Source of the DNA: Opitutaceae bacterium
Lineage (GTDB): Bacteria > Verrucomicrobiota > Verrucomicrobiia > Opitutales > Opitutaceae
Direction of reading: 5' to 3'
DNA length: 64,000 nt
NCBI GenBank assembly: GCA_027482185.1
Contig: JAIXWF010000013.1
Location: forward strand, 682,001 to 746,000
A program made the position numbers and the translations under genes. Positions 34,534 through 43,374 of this stretch are shown here, piece by piece. Below the pieces are notes generated by a model, which was not told the DNA's origin, did no database searches, and worked only from the letters and a program-made list of their open reading frames with translations. How positions within the stretch are numbered: the first letter of the stretch is position 1; each line of letters starts with the position of its first letter.

Positions 34534-37332
34534 TCAGAGCTCGTAGCCGACGGTGAAGATGAAACTCCGCGGCACCGTGTAGTAGTACTGTTCGAAGGCG
34601 TAGGTGCGGGCGGCGGTGGGCTGCCAGCCGACGCCGAGGTCGCGGCCGAAGACGTTCTTCACGTTGAACTGGAAAGTCGTGCGCCGGCCGAAGAGCTGCG
34701 TGCGGTAGCCCAGCTTGAAATCGCCGTCGAGCGAGGCCTTGCCGTAGCGGGCGACGGGACTGACGAGCGTGGTGGTGCTGTCGACGGTGGCGTTGAGAGC
34801 GTCGCGGAAAATCTCGCTGCGCCAATTCAGGCCGGCGACGACGTCGAAACCCTTGAGCCAACCGCCTTCGAAGCGGTACTTCGCGAGGAAGACTGCGCGA
34901 TGGTAGTAGTTGTTCGGCAGCGGCCGGCCGGTCCAGGTCGCGGGCGAGGTGTTGAGATCGCGGGAAACGTGGCCGTCGAGGTAGGTGTAGCCGGCGAGCA
35001 GCTGGAATTCGCGGATCGGGCTCCAGATCAATTCGGCCTCGAAGCCGTCGCTGGTGGCCTCGCCGACGGCGACATTGGCGCCGCGCTGCTGGCCGGGGGT
35101 GTTGGGATTGTAGCGCGGATCGTTCGGGCCGGAGAGCGGCTGCGGCTGGCCGTTGGCGTCGAGGTAGAACGAGTTGGAATTGGGGGCGTTGGGATCGGAG
35201 ATGAGACGGTTGGACTCGACGGTGCGGAAGAGCGCGACGTTGGCGCTGAGGCGGCCGCCCCAGGGATCGAGCTTGGCGCCGAACTCGCGGCCGCGGCCCT
35301 GCTCGGGGGCGAGAGGATTGCCGAAGCCGTCGCGGGCGCTGGTGTTCGGATTGAAGGATTTCGAGGCCTGCGCGTAGAGGCTGACCCACGGCAGGGGCCG
35401 GACGACGGCGCCGGCGATGGGGCTGTTCTGGCGCGTGGAATTCACGAAGCCGGTGTTGGTGCGGCCCGTGGCGTCGAACTGCTGGCGCGACTGCGTGAAG
35501 AGCGAGCGGACGACGCCGGCGTTGAGCAGCAGGCGGCGGGAAAACGCGTCCGCGGACCACGCCGCAAAGCCGAGGCGGAAATCGTTGTCCTCGGCTTCGT
35601 TTTGGCTCGGGTCGCGGCGGAGCTCGCCGACCGGGAAATTCGCCGGCAGGCCGGTGAAGGCCGCGGGCGAAAGCGCGTAGTAGTGGTTGAGCCGTGTGGT
35701 CGTGCCGGCGCGGAATTCGCGGATCCGCCAGGCCTCGAAGTTCTCCTCGAGCTGGCTGACGCCGACGACGAGTTTCTGTTCCGAGGCGCCGACGACGGGC
35801 AGCTCGAGCGTGCGGCGCCAGATGGCGGTGAGGTTGACGTTGTCGAGTTCGTTGTAGCCGTCGCGGTACTCGTACTGTTTGCGCACGCGGGGCAGGGCGA
35901 CGGGGGTGTTGGCGGCGGCCGCGTCGGCGACGGTGCCGGTGAACTGAGCCGTCGGGGCGAAGACCTCGCGCAGGTTGTTGCGCCGGCTGCGGCTGACCTG
36001 GAGATTGGCGGAGAGGGAATCGCCGAAGCGCTGCGTGACGCTGGCGATGAGCGTGCGGTAGGGCACGCGGGTCGTGCTGCCGTAGCCGCGGAACGTGAAG
36101 TCCGGCGTGAGCCCGGGCGCGAGCTGCGGGTTGAGGGCGGCGACGGGATCGGCGGTGCCGGATGGAGAGACGAAGAACGGCACGGAGCTGCCGCGGAAGC
36201 CGGCGACGGGCCGCGTAAAGTAGTCGGTGCTGTTGGCCGGGAAACTGCGGTCGGTGTACTCGTACTGCACGATCACCTCGGTGCCGGCGAAGGGCTTCCA
36301 GGCGACGGAGGGTGCGACGGAAAGCTCGGTGCCCTTGGAAAAACGGAACCACGTCGCGAGGTCGTTGTAGGAGGCGCCGAGGCGGAGGGCGAGTTTGCCG
36401 CCGAGCAGGCCGCCGTAGTTGGCATCGAGCGTGGAGCGCGTGGTGCCGTACGACCCGTAGGAGAAAGAGCCGCGGGCGGCGGTTTTGCCGTACTGCGGCG
36501 TGCGCGTGATGTAGTTCACGATGCCGCCGGGCTTGGTGATGCCGTAGAGGACGGCGGCGGGACCTTTCACGACCTCGATGCGCTGCACGGTCACGGAGGA
36601 AGGTTCGCTGTAGGTGCGGAAGCCGTCGCGCATCGAGAAGAACGTGCCGCTGCCGCGCACCGTGGTGGTGCCGGTGTTGAACGGCGTGCCCTGGATGTTG
36701 CCGATCGAACCCGCATTGGTGAAATCGACGGAGGCCGAGTAGTTGAGCGCTTCGCTGGGCAGCGCTCCGGCGAGATCCTCGAGCAGATCGGAGGTGAGGA
36801 CGGAGATCGCGATCGGCAGATCGCGCAGCGCGGTCTTCGTCTTGGTGCCGGAAATGGCGTTGCCGGCGAGGTAGCCGCTTTCATCCGCGGCGGTCACGAC
36901 GAACGAATCGAGAGCGACGACCTCGGCGGGAGCGGCGGGCGGGGGCGTCGGGCGGACGTCGGCCGGGGCCGGCGCCGCCCGGGGGACGTTTGGGAGTTCG
37001 GCGCGACGGATCACAAAGGCTCCGGTCCGGGCGTCGGCGGTCGCGGCGAGCGCCGTGCCGGCGAGCAGGCGGTCGACGGCCTCCTGCGGCGACATCTCGC
37101 CGCGCACGGGGTTGGTCTGCACGCCGCGGAGGAGATCGCCGTCGGCGACGAAGGTGCGGGCGGACTGTTCGGAAAACAGTTTCAGCGCGCGGGCCGCGTC
37201 GGTCGCCGGGATCTCGTAGCGGCGGCGGTCGGTCGCGGCCGCGGCGCAGGCCGCCGCGGCGAGGGCGAGGCCGGCGAGGAAAACGGCGGCGGCGCGCAGG
37301 CGCCGCCGGACGGGCGAGGAGGGCGAAATCAT
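34534..37332 (-). CDS. TonB-dependent receptor with STN signalling domain (FecA/FpvA-like)
   Basis: The 932-residue receptor has a signal peptide (RLRAAAVFLAGLALAAAACA) and an N-terminal secretin/TonB short domain at about residues 38-110 (YEIPATDAARALKLFSEQSARTF, then ISPQEAVDRLLAGTAL-like sequence). This is the part that contacts FecR-type anti-sigma factors. The plug carries DLPIAISVLTSDLLEDL and RIEVVKGPAAVLYGITKPGG, a form common in siderophore receptors. The barrel ends in FTVGYEL. With the ECF sigma factor and FecR just upstream it makes a cell-surface signalling system, probably induced by its own ligand, most likely a ferric siderophore. Confidence 0.93.
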   Translation of the reverse strand: MISPSSPVRRRLRAAAVFLAGLALAAAACAAAATDRRRYEIPATDAARALKLFSEQSARTFVADGDLLRGVQTNPVRGEMSPQEAVDRLLAGTALAATADARTGAFVIRRAELPNVPRAAPAPADVRPTPPPAAPAEVVALDSFVVTAADESGYLAGNAISGTKTKTALRDLPIAISVLTSDLLEDLAGALPSEALNYSASVDFTNAGSIGNIQGTPFNTGTTTVRGSGTFFSMRDGFRTYSEPSSVTVQRIEVVKGPAAVLYGITKPGGIVNYITRTPQYGKTAARGSFSYGSYGTTRSTLDANYGGLLGGKLALRLGASYNDLATWFRFSKGTELSVAPSVAWKPFAGTEVIVQYEYTDRSFPANSTDYFTRPVAGFRGSSVPFFVSPSGTADPVAALNPQLAPGLTPDFTFRGYGSTTRVPYRTLIASVTQRFGDSLSANLQVSRSRRNNLREVFAPTAQFTGTVADAAAANTPVALPRVRKQYEYRDGYNELDNVNLTAIWRRTLELPVVGASEQKLVVGVSQLEENFEAWRIREFRAGTTTRLNHYYALSPAAFTGLPANFPVGELRRDPSQNEAEDNDFRLGFAAWSADAFSRRLLLNAGVVRSLFTQSRQQFDATGRTNTGFVNSTRQNSPIAGAVVRPLPWVSLYAQASKSFNPNTSARDGFGNPLAPEQGRGREFGAKLDPWGGRLSANVALFRTVESNRLISDPNAPNSNSFYLDANGQPQPLSGPNDPRYNPNTPGQQRGANVAVGEATSDGFEAELIWSPIREFQLLAGYTYLDGHVSRDLNTSPATWTGRPLPNNYYHRAVFLAKYRFEGGWLKGFDVVAGLNWRSEIFRDALNATVDSTTTLVSPVARYGKASLDGDFKLGYRTQLFGRRTTFQFNVKNVFGRDLGVGWQPTAARTYAFEQYYYTVPRSFIFTVGYEL

Positions 37333-37432
37333 GGGGTTGCGGGGTGCCCGGCCGGCCAAATGCTGCCGCGGGTGTCCCATGTAGACCATCGGCCCGCGGA
37401 ATTTGATTAACGCCGCGGCGAATTTTTCGCGC

Positions 37433-38395
37433 TCAGCGGCGGCGTTCGCGGAGCCGGAGGGCCGCGCCTTCGCGCTCGGCGACGAGATTGAAGCCGGCCT
37501 CAAGCAGCCGCACGAAGCCCTCGCTGTCGTCGGCCCAGAGCACGCCGGTGATGCGGCGCCGACCCAGTTCCGGGTCCGCCAGCACGAGCGGCACGGCGGC
37601 GCGGCGGTTCACGGCCGCGAGCGCCTCGGCCAAGGGCGTATCCGAAAACTCGAGGCGTTCGCCGCGCCACGCGAGCGCCGCCGCCACCGCGGAAGGGGCC
37701 ACGGGGGCCACGCGGGTGCCGCCGTCGCCGCGCGGCACCACCACGCGTTCGCCGGCTCCGGCCTGGACTTCGTCGCTCCCGCGGCCGACCGCGATGCGGC
37801 CTTCGGTGACGAGCACGGAGACGGCGTCGCGGCCGGACCCAACGAGAAACTCCGTGCCGACGGCCCGGACGGCGATGTCGCCGGCCTGGACAACGAAGGG
37901 CCGGGCCGGATCCTTCGCCACGGTAAAGAGCGCTTCGCCGGCGAGCAGCCGGACGCCGCGGCTGCCGGGCTGGAATTCGACCGCGATCTCGGCCCCGGGG
38001 CGGAGCGCGACTTTGGAACCGTCGGCCAATGTGCGAATCGTGGGGCGGGCGACGGCGGCGAGCGGGGCCGTATCCGCGGGCGCGGGACGGAACCGCAGGC
38101 CGGCCCAGAGGGCCACGACCGCGGCGGCGCCGAGCACGGCGCCCAAGGCGCGGCGCCTTTGCCGGCGGACGCGGCGGCGCACGGCGAGGGCGGCGAGGAG
38201 AGCGTCGGCCTCGCCGGCTGCGCGCGGGGCATTCAAGCGGCGCCAGGCGACTTCGGCCTCGGTCCAGGCCCGGCGATGGGAAGGATCGGCTTCGAGCCAG
38301 CGTGCGAAAGCGGTTTCGTCGGCGGGCGTCAGCCCGCCGTTGCGGCGCGCGAGCCAATCGGCCGCCGCGGCGGCCGGATCCTGCACCGTCCTCAT
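37433..38395 (-). CDS. FecR-family anti-sigma factor
   Basis: The 320-residue protein has an N-terminal DUF4880-type cytoplasmic domain (DWLARRNGGLTPADETAFARWL, then ADPSHRRAWTEAEVAWRRL) and a single membrane helix at about 82-100 (ALGAVLGAAAVVALWAGL). A periplasmic FecR domain follows (TLADGSKVALRPGAEIAVEF, GEALFTVAKDPARPFVVQAG, VRAVGTEFLVG). The C-terminal STN-like part (LEFSDTPLAEALAAVNRRAA) would meet the receptor signalling domain. The ATG overlaps the sigma factor stop by 4 bases (ATGA). It relays ligand occupancy of the adjacent receptor to the sigma factor. Confidence 0.93.
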   Translation of the reverse strand: MRTVQDPAAAAADWLARRNGGLTPADETAFARWLEADPSHRRAWTEAEVAWRRLNAPRAAGEADALLAALAVRRRVRRQRRRALGAVLGAAAVVALWAGLRFRPAPADTAPLAAVARPTIRTLADGSKVALRPGAEIAVEFQPGSRGVRLLAGEALFTVAKDPARPFVVQAGDIAVRAVGTEFLVGSGRDAVSVLVTEGRIAVGRGSDEVQAGAGERVVVPRGDGGTRVAPVAPSAVAAALAWRGERLEFSDTPLAEALAAVNRRAAVPLVLADPELGRRRITGVLWADDSEGFVRLLEAGFNLVAEREGAALRLRERRR

Positions 38396-38934
38396 CGGCC
38401 ACCTCCGTCCATGGTTCGCAGGTAGTCGGCGCATTTGCGGATGCCGCGCGCGAGGTGCACGCGCACCGTGTGCTCGGAGAGGCCGAGCACCGCGGCGATC
38501 TCGGCGTTGCCGCAGCCGCGGAGGACGGCGAGGGCCATCACCTCCTGGCAACGGTCCGGCAGGGAAGCGATCGCCGCCGCGATCAACGCGTGGCGCTCGC
38601 GGCCGGCGCAGGTTTCGGCGGCGTCGGGCGCATCGGCCACCACGCGCCACGCGGGCAGTTCGTTGAGCGGGGTGTCGGCATAGATGCGCCGGCGGCGGAA
38701 GAGGGTGAGCGCGGTGTTGCGTGCGATGGAGAAAAGGTAGGCCTTGGTCGACGCGATGCCGCCGGCGGCGCGGGCGCGGAGCAGCTTGAGGTAGGATTCC
38801 TGCACGACCTCGTCGGCATCGAGCGACGGAAAGCGGGCGCGCAGGTAACCGCGCAGGGCGGGCTCATGCTGCTGCACTTCGGCGGCGAACCATTCGGCGG
38901 CTTTGGATCGGGGCGAATCCACGGCGCGTGGCAA
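38392..38934 (-). CDS. ECF RNA polymerase sigma factor (FecI-like)
   Basis: The 180-residue protein has sigma region 2 (LRGYLRARFPSLDADEVVQESYLKLL, in the helix that binds the -10 element) and region 4 (LPDRCQEVMALAVLRGCGNAEI, then AAVLGLSEHTVRVHLARGI, a helix-turn-helix for the -35). Length and pattern fit FecI-type ECF factors. It heads an operon with FecR and an STN-type TonB receptor, so it should activate that receptor operon and possibly the downstream TonB/phosphatase genes. The gene diverges from the haem-binding protein gene across 102 bases. Confidence 0.95.
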   Translation of the reverse strand: MPRAVDSPRSKAAEWFAAEVQQHEPALRGYLRARFPSLDADEVVQESYLKLLRARAAGGIASTKAYLFSIARNTALTLFRRRRIYADTPLNELPAWRVVADAPDAAETCAGRERHALIAAAIASLPDRCQEVMALAVLRGCGNAEIAAVLGLSEHTVRVHLARGIRKCADYLRTMDGGGR

Positions 38935-39036
38935 TGGGTGCGCGGAGCCCGCGGCTCAAGCTCGAAGTCGCGGCGCGGCGCGGCGCGTTGACGCCGCGCC
39001 GGCCTCTGGCCCACGCTGCGCCACCCCCGCCGCCCC

Positions 39037-41562
39037 ATGCCCCGTATTCTTCCGTCCCTTTGCGCCGCGCTGTCCTTGTTCGCCGTTCCGGTCCGAGCCG
39101 CCGTACCCGCGGCGATCGCGCCGGCCGTGGTCGCGGATGCGCCGCCGGTGCAGTTCTTCGTGCCCGGTTTCACGGTCCGCGAGTTGCCGGTGCAATTGCG
39201 GAATCTCAACAACCTCGTGTACGCGCCCGACGGGCGGCTCTTCGCGCTGGGCTACGACGGCAACGTGTACCAGCTGCACGATTCCAACGGCGACGGCGAC
39301 GAGGACCGCGCGACGTTGTTTTACGACAATTCCGGCAACGCGATCCCGCCCAGCATCGGCATGACGTGGGGCCCCGGCGGACTCTACATCGCGAGCCGCG
39401 GTCGGATTATCCATCTGAAGGACAAAGGCGACGGCACCGCCGAATTGATCACGGTGACGGGCGGTTGGTTGCCGCCCACGGCGGCGGCGGGATCGAATCT
39501 CGACGCGATCGGCATCGCGACGGATGCGGCGGGCAATATCTATTTCGGTCTCGGCACCGATGCGTGGAACGGCGCGTACCGCGTCGACAAGCAGACGGGC
39601 GTCGCCGCCTACAACCTCTACAGCGAGCGCGGCACGATCATCCGGCTGTCGCCCGATTGGAAACGCCGCGACATCCTCGCGACGGGATTGAGATTTCCGG
39701 TGTCGCTCGCGTTCAACGCCCACGGCGATCTGTTCTGCAGCGACCAGGAAGGCGCGACGTGGTTGCCCAACGGCAACCCGTTCGACGAATTGCTGCACAT
39801 CCAGACCGGGCGGCACTACGGGTTCCCGCCGCGGCATCCGCGGCATTTGCCCGGCGTCATCGACGAACCGAGCGTCTTCGACTACGGCCCGCAGCACCAG
39901 TCGACCTGCGGCGTGCATTTCAACGAGCCGGTCGGCAGCGGGACGGCGACCTTCGGTCCGGCCTGGTGGCGCGGCGATGCGTTGGTGGCCGGCGAATCGC
40001 GCGGCAAACTCTGGCGCACCAAACTCGTGAGAACGGCGGCGGGCTACGTCGCGAAAAACGAATTGATCGCGGCAATCGCGATGCTCGCCATCGACGCCGT
40101 GCCGACGCCGCGCGGCGACCTCTTGATCGCCTGCCACAGCGGTGCACCGGACTGGGGCACGGGCCCGCAGGGCGCGGGCAAGATCTTCAAGGTGTCCTAT
40201 ACCGGGCGCAATGAGCCGCAGCCGGTGCTGGCGTACGCGGCGGGACCGGCGGAGATCCGCGTGATCTTCGACCGTCCGGTCGATCCGGTGCGGTGGCGCG
40301 GTTTGGCGGCCGCGAGCCGGGTGACGCGCGGGCCCTATGTCGCGGCGGGCGACCGTTTCGAGACTTTGGCGCCGGGCTACAAGGTCGTGAAGGAGCAGGC
40401 GCAGGTGGCGCGGCACGACGTGCCCGTGCTGTCGGCGGGACTGGCGCAGGACCTGACGTCGTTGGTGCTGCGCACGGCGCCGCGGATTCATCCCGAGCCC
40501 TATGCCGTGCAGTTGCCCGACGGACCGGAGGCGAAGCGGCCCGCCTCCGCGCCGGGCGAACGGCCCCAGCATGCGGCCATCGACCTGCTCACCGACCTCG
40601 CCGGCGTCGAGGCCGAGTGGCGCGATGCCGCGGGCCGGACCGAGTGGAAGGGCTGGCTGCCGCATCTCGATCTGGCGGTGGCGCGCGAGCTCACGGCGCC
40701 GAGTGCGGAGCACGCGCGGCTCTTCGCGCTGTTGCGGCAACCGGGGCGGCTGACCCTGCGCACGCAACTCGACCTGCACCTGATGCTGCGGCCGGCGATC
40801 CAGCCGGGGGCGAAAATCGATTTCGAGTATCCGGCCGAGACGGTGACGCTGGCGCTGCGCGCGCCGGCGCGGCTCGAGGTCCGCGCGGAAGCGCTGGCGC
40901 GGACGACGTGGGCCGGCGACGGCGAGGTGGCGGTGACGGCGGAGTCGCGGGCCGGCGGGTGGGTGCCGCTGGAAATCACGCTGCCGACGGGCGCGGGCGA
41001 GGCCGTCCTCGCCGCGACGTGGTCGACGGCGGAAGATACGCGGCCGCGGGCGTGGCCGTTGCGGCGTTTCCTTTTGCCTTGGGCCCGGCCGGCGACCGAG
41101 ACGGTTGCGGCGGCGGCGCCGGAGCGTCCGGAGTTGGCCGGCGGCGATTGGCGGCGCGGGCACCAGGTGTTCTTCGGCGCGGCGGCCGCGTGCTCGGCCT
41201 GCCATCAGGTGCGCGGCGAGGGCGGCGTGGTCGGTCCCGACCTCACCAATCTCGTGCACCGCGACTACGCCTCGGTGCTGAAAGACATCCTCGAGCCCAG
41301 CGCGGCGATCAACCCCGACCGGATCGCCTATGCCGTGACGCTGAAGTCCGGGGCCGAACTGACGGGCATGATTCTGGAGGAAGGGCCGGAGACGCTGGTG
41401 CTCGCGGATGCGGCGGGCGGGAAGCGCGCGATCCCGCGCGCCGAGATCGCGGGGCGGAAGGCGTCCGCCGTTTCGCTGATGCCGGCGGGGCTGTGGCAGA
41501 ACCTCGACGCGCAGCAGCAACGGGACCTGATGACGTTCCTGCTGACCGAGCGGAAAGAGTGA
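39037..41562 (+). CDS. PVC-type haem-binding dehydrogenase-like protein (841 aa)
   Basis: A signal peptide (MPRILPSLCAALSLFAVPVRA) is followed by a beta-propeller related to sorbosone/glucose dehydrogenases (residues about 40-400: LNNLVYAPDGRLFALGYDGNVY, GLRFPVSLAFNAHGDLFCSDQEG). A region of about 290 residues without clear motifs comes next. The C-terminal putative haem-binding domain (TIGR02603 type) has CSACH at Cys719, Cys722 and His723, then GVVGPDLTNL and the closing RAEIAGRKASAVSLMPAGL. Oxidation of a carbohydrate with haem c as acceptor is plausible but unproven. It is transcribed alone, convergent with the DUF1275 gene 6 bases away. Confidence 0.88.
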   Translation: MPRILPSLCAALSLFAVPVRAAVPAAIAPAVVADAPPVQFFVPGFTVRELPVQLRNLNNLVYAPDGRLFALGYDGNVYQLHDSNGDGDEDRATLFYDNSGNAIPPSIGMTWGPGGLYIASRGRIIHLKDKGDGTAELITVTGGWLPPTAAAGSNLDAIGIATDAAGNIYFGLGTDAWNGAYRVDKQTGVAAYNLYSERGTIIRLSPDWKRRDILATGLRFPVSLAFNAHGDLFCSDQEGATWLPNGNPFDELLHIQTGRHYGFPPRHPRHLPGVIDEPSVFDYGPQHQSTCGVHFNEPVGSGTATFGPAWWRGDALVAGESRGKLWRTKLVRTAAGYVAKNELIAAIAMLAIDAVPTPRGDLLIACHSGAPDWGTGPQGAGKIFKVSYTGRNEPQPVLAYAAGPAEIRVIFDRPVDPVRWRGLAAASRVTRGPYVAAGDRFETLAPGYKVVKEQAQVARHDVPVLSAGLAQDLTSLVLRTAPRIHPEPYAVQLPDGPEAKRPASAPGERPQHAAIDLLTDLAGVEAEWRDAAGRTEWKGWLPHLDLAVARELTAPSAEHARLFALLRQPGRLTLRTQLDLHLMLRPAIQPGAKIDFEYPAETVTLALRAPARLEVRAEALARTTWAGDGEVAVTAESRAGGWVPLEITLPTGAGEAVLAATWSTAEDTRPRAWPLRRFLLPWARPATETVAAAAPERPELAGGDWRRGHQVFFGAAAACSACHQVRGEGGVVGPDLTNLVHRDYASVLKDILEPSAAINPDRIAYAVTLKSGAELTGMILEEGPETLVLADAAGGKRAIPRAEIAGRKASAVSLMPAGLWQNLDAQQQRDLMTFLLTERKE

Positions 41563-41568
41563 GCGGAT

Positions 41569-42267
41569 TCAGCCCGGCGCCGGCGGCCGGGGTTTCCCGC
41601 CGCCGGTGACGTGCTGGTAAGTCTGATACAGCCCGTAACCGGCGCCGGCGCCCGCGGTGAGCAGGGCCGGGAGGTAGAGCGTGGCGTAGTTCAGATGGGC
41701 GAAGGCGATCGCGCCGACGGCGCCGCCGCCGGCGAAGGCGAGGAGCTGGGCGGTCCACAGGCGGAACCGGCGCCAGTCGACCTGCATCCGGCGCAGCAGA
41801 TGCCCGACAAAGATCCCGAGATCCGTGAAGATGCCGGAGACGTGCGTCGTGCGCACGACGGCCCCGCTGTAGGTGCTGGCCATGGCGTTCTGGAGCCCGC
41901 AGGCGGCGGAGGCGAGGTAGTCGCCGGCGGCGTTGCCCTCCTGCAGGAAGTGCACGGCGAGGACGAGCAGCGCGGATTCCGTCAGCAGGGCCGCACCGTA
42001 GCGCCGGCCCAGGCGGAGCGTGCTGTCGCGGATCAGGACACCGCTGACAGTCGCGCCGGCGACGAACGCGGCGATGAGCGCGAGGTAGTGCCAAGCCTCG
42101 TTGCGGCTGCCGAGGCCGACGGCGATGCCGAGGAGCGTGGTCGTGCCGGTGAGGTGCGTGACGCCCTGGTGCGTGAAACTGAGGAAGCCGACGGCGTTGA
42201 TCATGCCGGCGTTGAATGTGAGCACCGCGCCGCCGAACAGCACCCAGGTCGGCAGGCGGTTGATCAT
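41569..42267 (-). CDS. DUF1275 (YoaK-like) membrane protein
   Basis: The 232-residue inner-membrane protein has about six hydrophobic segments. It shows the DUF1275 signatures FNAGMINAVGFLSFTHQGVTHLTGTTT near the N-terminus and CGLQNAMASTYSGAVVRTTHVSGIFTDLG in the middle. The function of the family is not established. I chose the ATG at 42267 because the upstream extension (SRSRA) is charged and the hydrophobic segment begins soon after Met. The DUF2892 gene lies 96 bases upstream on the same strand. Confidence 0.9.
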   Translation of the reverse strand: MINRLPTWVLFGGAVLTFNAGMINAVGFLSFTHQGVTHLTGTTTLLGIAVGLGSRNEAWHYLALIAAFVAGATVSGVLIRDSTLRLGRRYGAALLTESALLVLAVHFLQEGNAAGDYLASAACGLQNAMASTYSGAVVRTTHVSGIFTDLGIFVGHLLRRMQVDWRRFRLWTAQLLAFAGGGAVGAIAFAHLNYATLYLPALLTAGAGAGYGLYQTYQHVTGGGKPRPPAPG

Positions 42268-42363
42268 GGCTCTGGAACGGGAAAGCGGGAACGGCCCATG
42301 GCGGAGCCGGAGCATTTCCCGCGCCGGCCGCCGGCGCAAGCCGGCGGGGAGGCGGAGGCCGGA

Positions 42364-42555
42364 TCAGGCCTGCGGCTTCTTCCCGCAGGTCGAGAGCCCG
42401 AAGGGCAGGTAGGCCGGGCAGAAACCGATGGCGGCCGTGAGCAAGGGCACGAGCCCGGCCAGGCCCCACCAGGATTTCAGGACGAGGCCGGCGGCGAGGA
42501 TGCCTAGACCGGCGACGAGACGGAGGATGCGATCGAGGGAGCCGACGTTTTTCAT
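42364..42555 (-). CDS. DUF2892 (YgaP-like) small membrane protein
   Basis: The 63-residue protein has two hydrophobic helices and the closing FCPAYLPFGLSTCG motif typical of DUF2892 proteins (start MKNVGSLDRILRLVAG). Such proteins appear alone or as the membrane part of rhodanese YgaP. Pairing with a Crp/Fnr regulator, as here (regulator gene 103 bases upstream), is common. A GTGAC-N3-GTCAC palindrome lies between the two genes and may control this one. Confidence 0.9.
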   Translation of the reverse strand: MKNVGSLDRILRLVAGLGILAAGLVLKSWWGLAGLVPLLTAAIGFCPAYLPFGLSTCGKKPQA

Positions 42556-42625
42556 GACGGGATGGATTGTTGGGTTCGGGTTGAAGTTGACCCCGTCATC
42601 CTAGCGCCTGCGTCCCGCGGTTTCC

Positions 42626-42638
42626 GTGACTTTGTCAC
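42626..42638. promoter_or_regulatory. Candidate Crp/Fnr operator
   Basis: GTGACTTTGTCAC is a perfect 5-bp inverted repeat about 71 bases upstream of the DUF2892 start and just downstream of the Crp/Fnr gene. The half-site GTGA/TCAC is the Crp-type half-site, although the spacing is one base shorter than in E. coli Crp sites. Confidence 0.5.
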
Positions 42639-42658
42639 CGAACCGCGATTTTTCCGGC

Positions 42659-43327
42659 TCAACCCGAGGCTGTCGCGGCCCGGCGCAGGGCGGCGGTATC
42701 CAGCAATCCGATGCGTCCGCGGCCCGGTTCGACCCAGCCGGCTTTTTCCCAGGCCGAGAGCGTGCGGGTCACCACTTCGCGCGCGGTGCCGAGTTCGTCC
42801 GCGAGCGACTGGTGGGTGGCGCGGACGGCGCCGTCGCGTGCCCGTTCCAGCAGGCAGCCGGCGAGCCGGGCGTCGATGCGGCGGAACGCGACGTCGTCCA
42901 TTTTGGCGAGGACTTGGCCGAGGCGCAGCGCAAGGAGCCCGAAGACATACCGGCGCCAGAAGGCGTGGCGGTCGACCCAGCCGCGGAAGACCGGCACCGG
43001 CACGGCCCACGCGGAGCCGGCGCGCTCAACCACGGCGATGGCGGGAAACGGTTGCTCGCCGATGGCGCACGACGCGGAGAGCACGCAGGACTCCGTTGGA
43101 TCGATCCGGTACAGTGTCACCTCGCGGCCCTCGGCGCCCGTCTGGTAGATGCGGATGGCCGCCTCGACCGGAAACAGCAGGGCCGGACACTCGGCGCCGG
43201 GGCGGAGGAGGATCCGGTCGCGGGCGAGCGGCACGAGGGCGGCGGCGGCCCGGAATTCGGCGACGAGGACGGCAGGGGCGGCGGCGAGGAACGGCGGCAG
43301 CGGCGCGACGGGCGGACGGGTCGGCAT
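42659..43327 (-). CDS. Crp/Fnr-family transcriptional regulator
   Basis: The 222-residue protein has a cyclic-nucleotide-binding-like beta-roll (residues about 30-125: LLRPGAECPALLFPVEAAIRI, GREVTLYRIDPTESCVLSASC) and a winged HTH (ATHQSLADELGTAREVVTRT, then LSAWEKAGWVEPGRGRIGL). The SCVLSASCAIG segment carries two cysteines as in the subgroup found next to DUF2892/YgaP genes. The [4Fe-4S] N-terminal cysteines of true FNR are absent. It probably regulates itself and the DUF2892 gene in response to redox or sulfur stress, inferred from context. Confidence 0.9.
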   Translation of the reverse strand: MPTRPPVAPLPPFLAAAPAVLVAEFRAAAALVPLARDRILLRPGAECPALLFPVEAAIRIYQTGAEGREVTLYRIDPTESCVLSASCAIGEQPFPAIAVVERAGSAWAVPVPVFRGWVDRHAFWRRYVFGLLALRLGQVLAKMDDVAFRRIDARLAGCLLERARDGAVRATHQSLADELGTAREVVTRTLSAWEKAGWVEPGRGRIGLLDTAALRRAATASG

Positions 43328-43374
43328 GGGGAGGCGGAAGCGTCCAAGGACGGCGCGACGGGGCAAGCGCGGTT

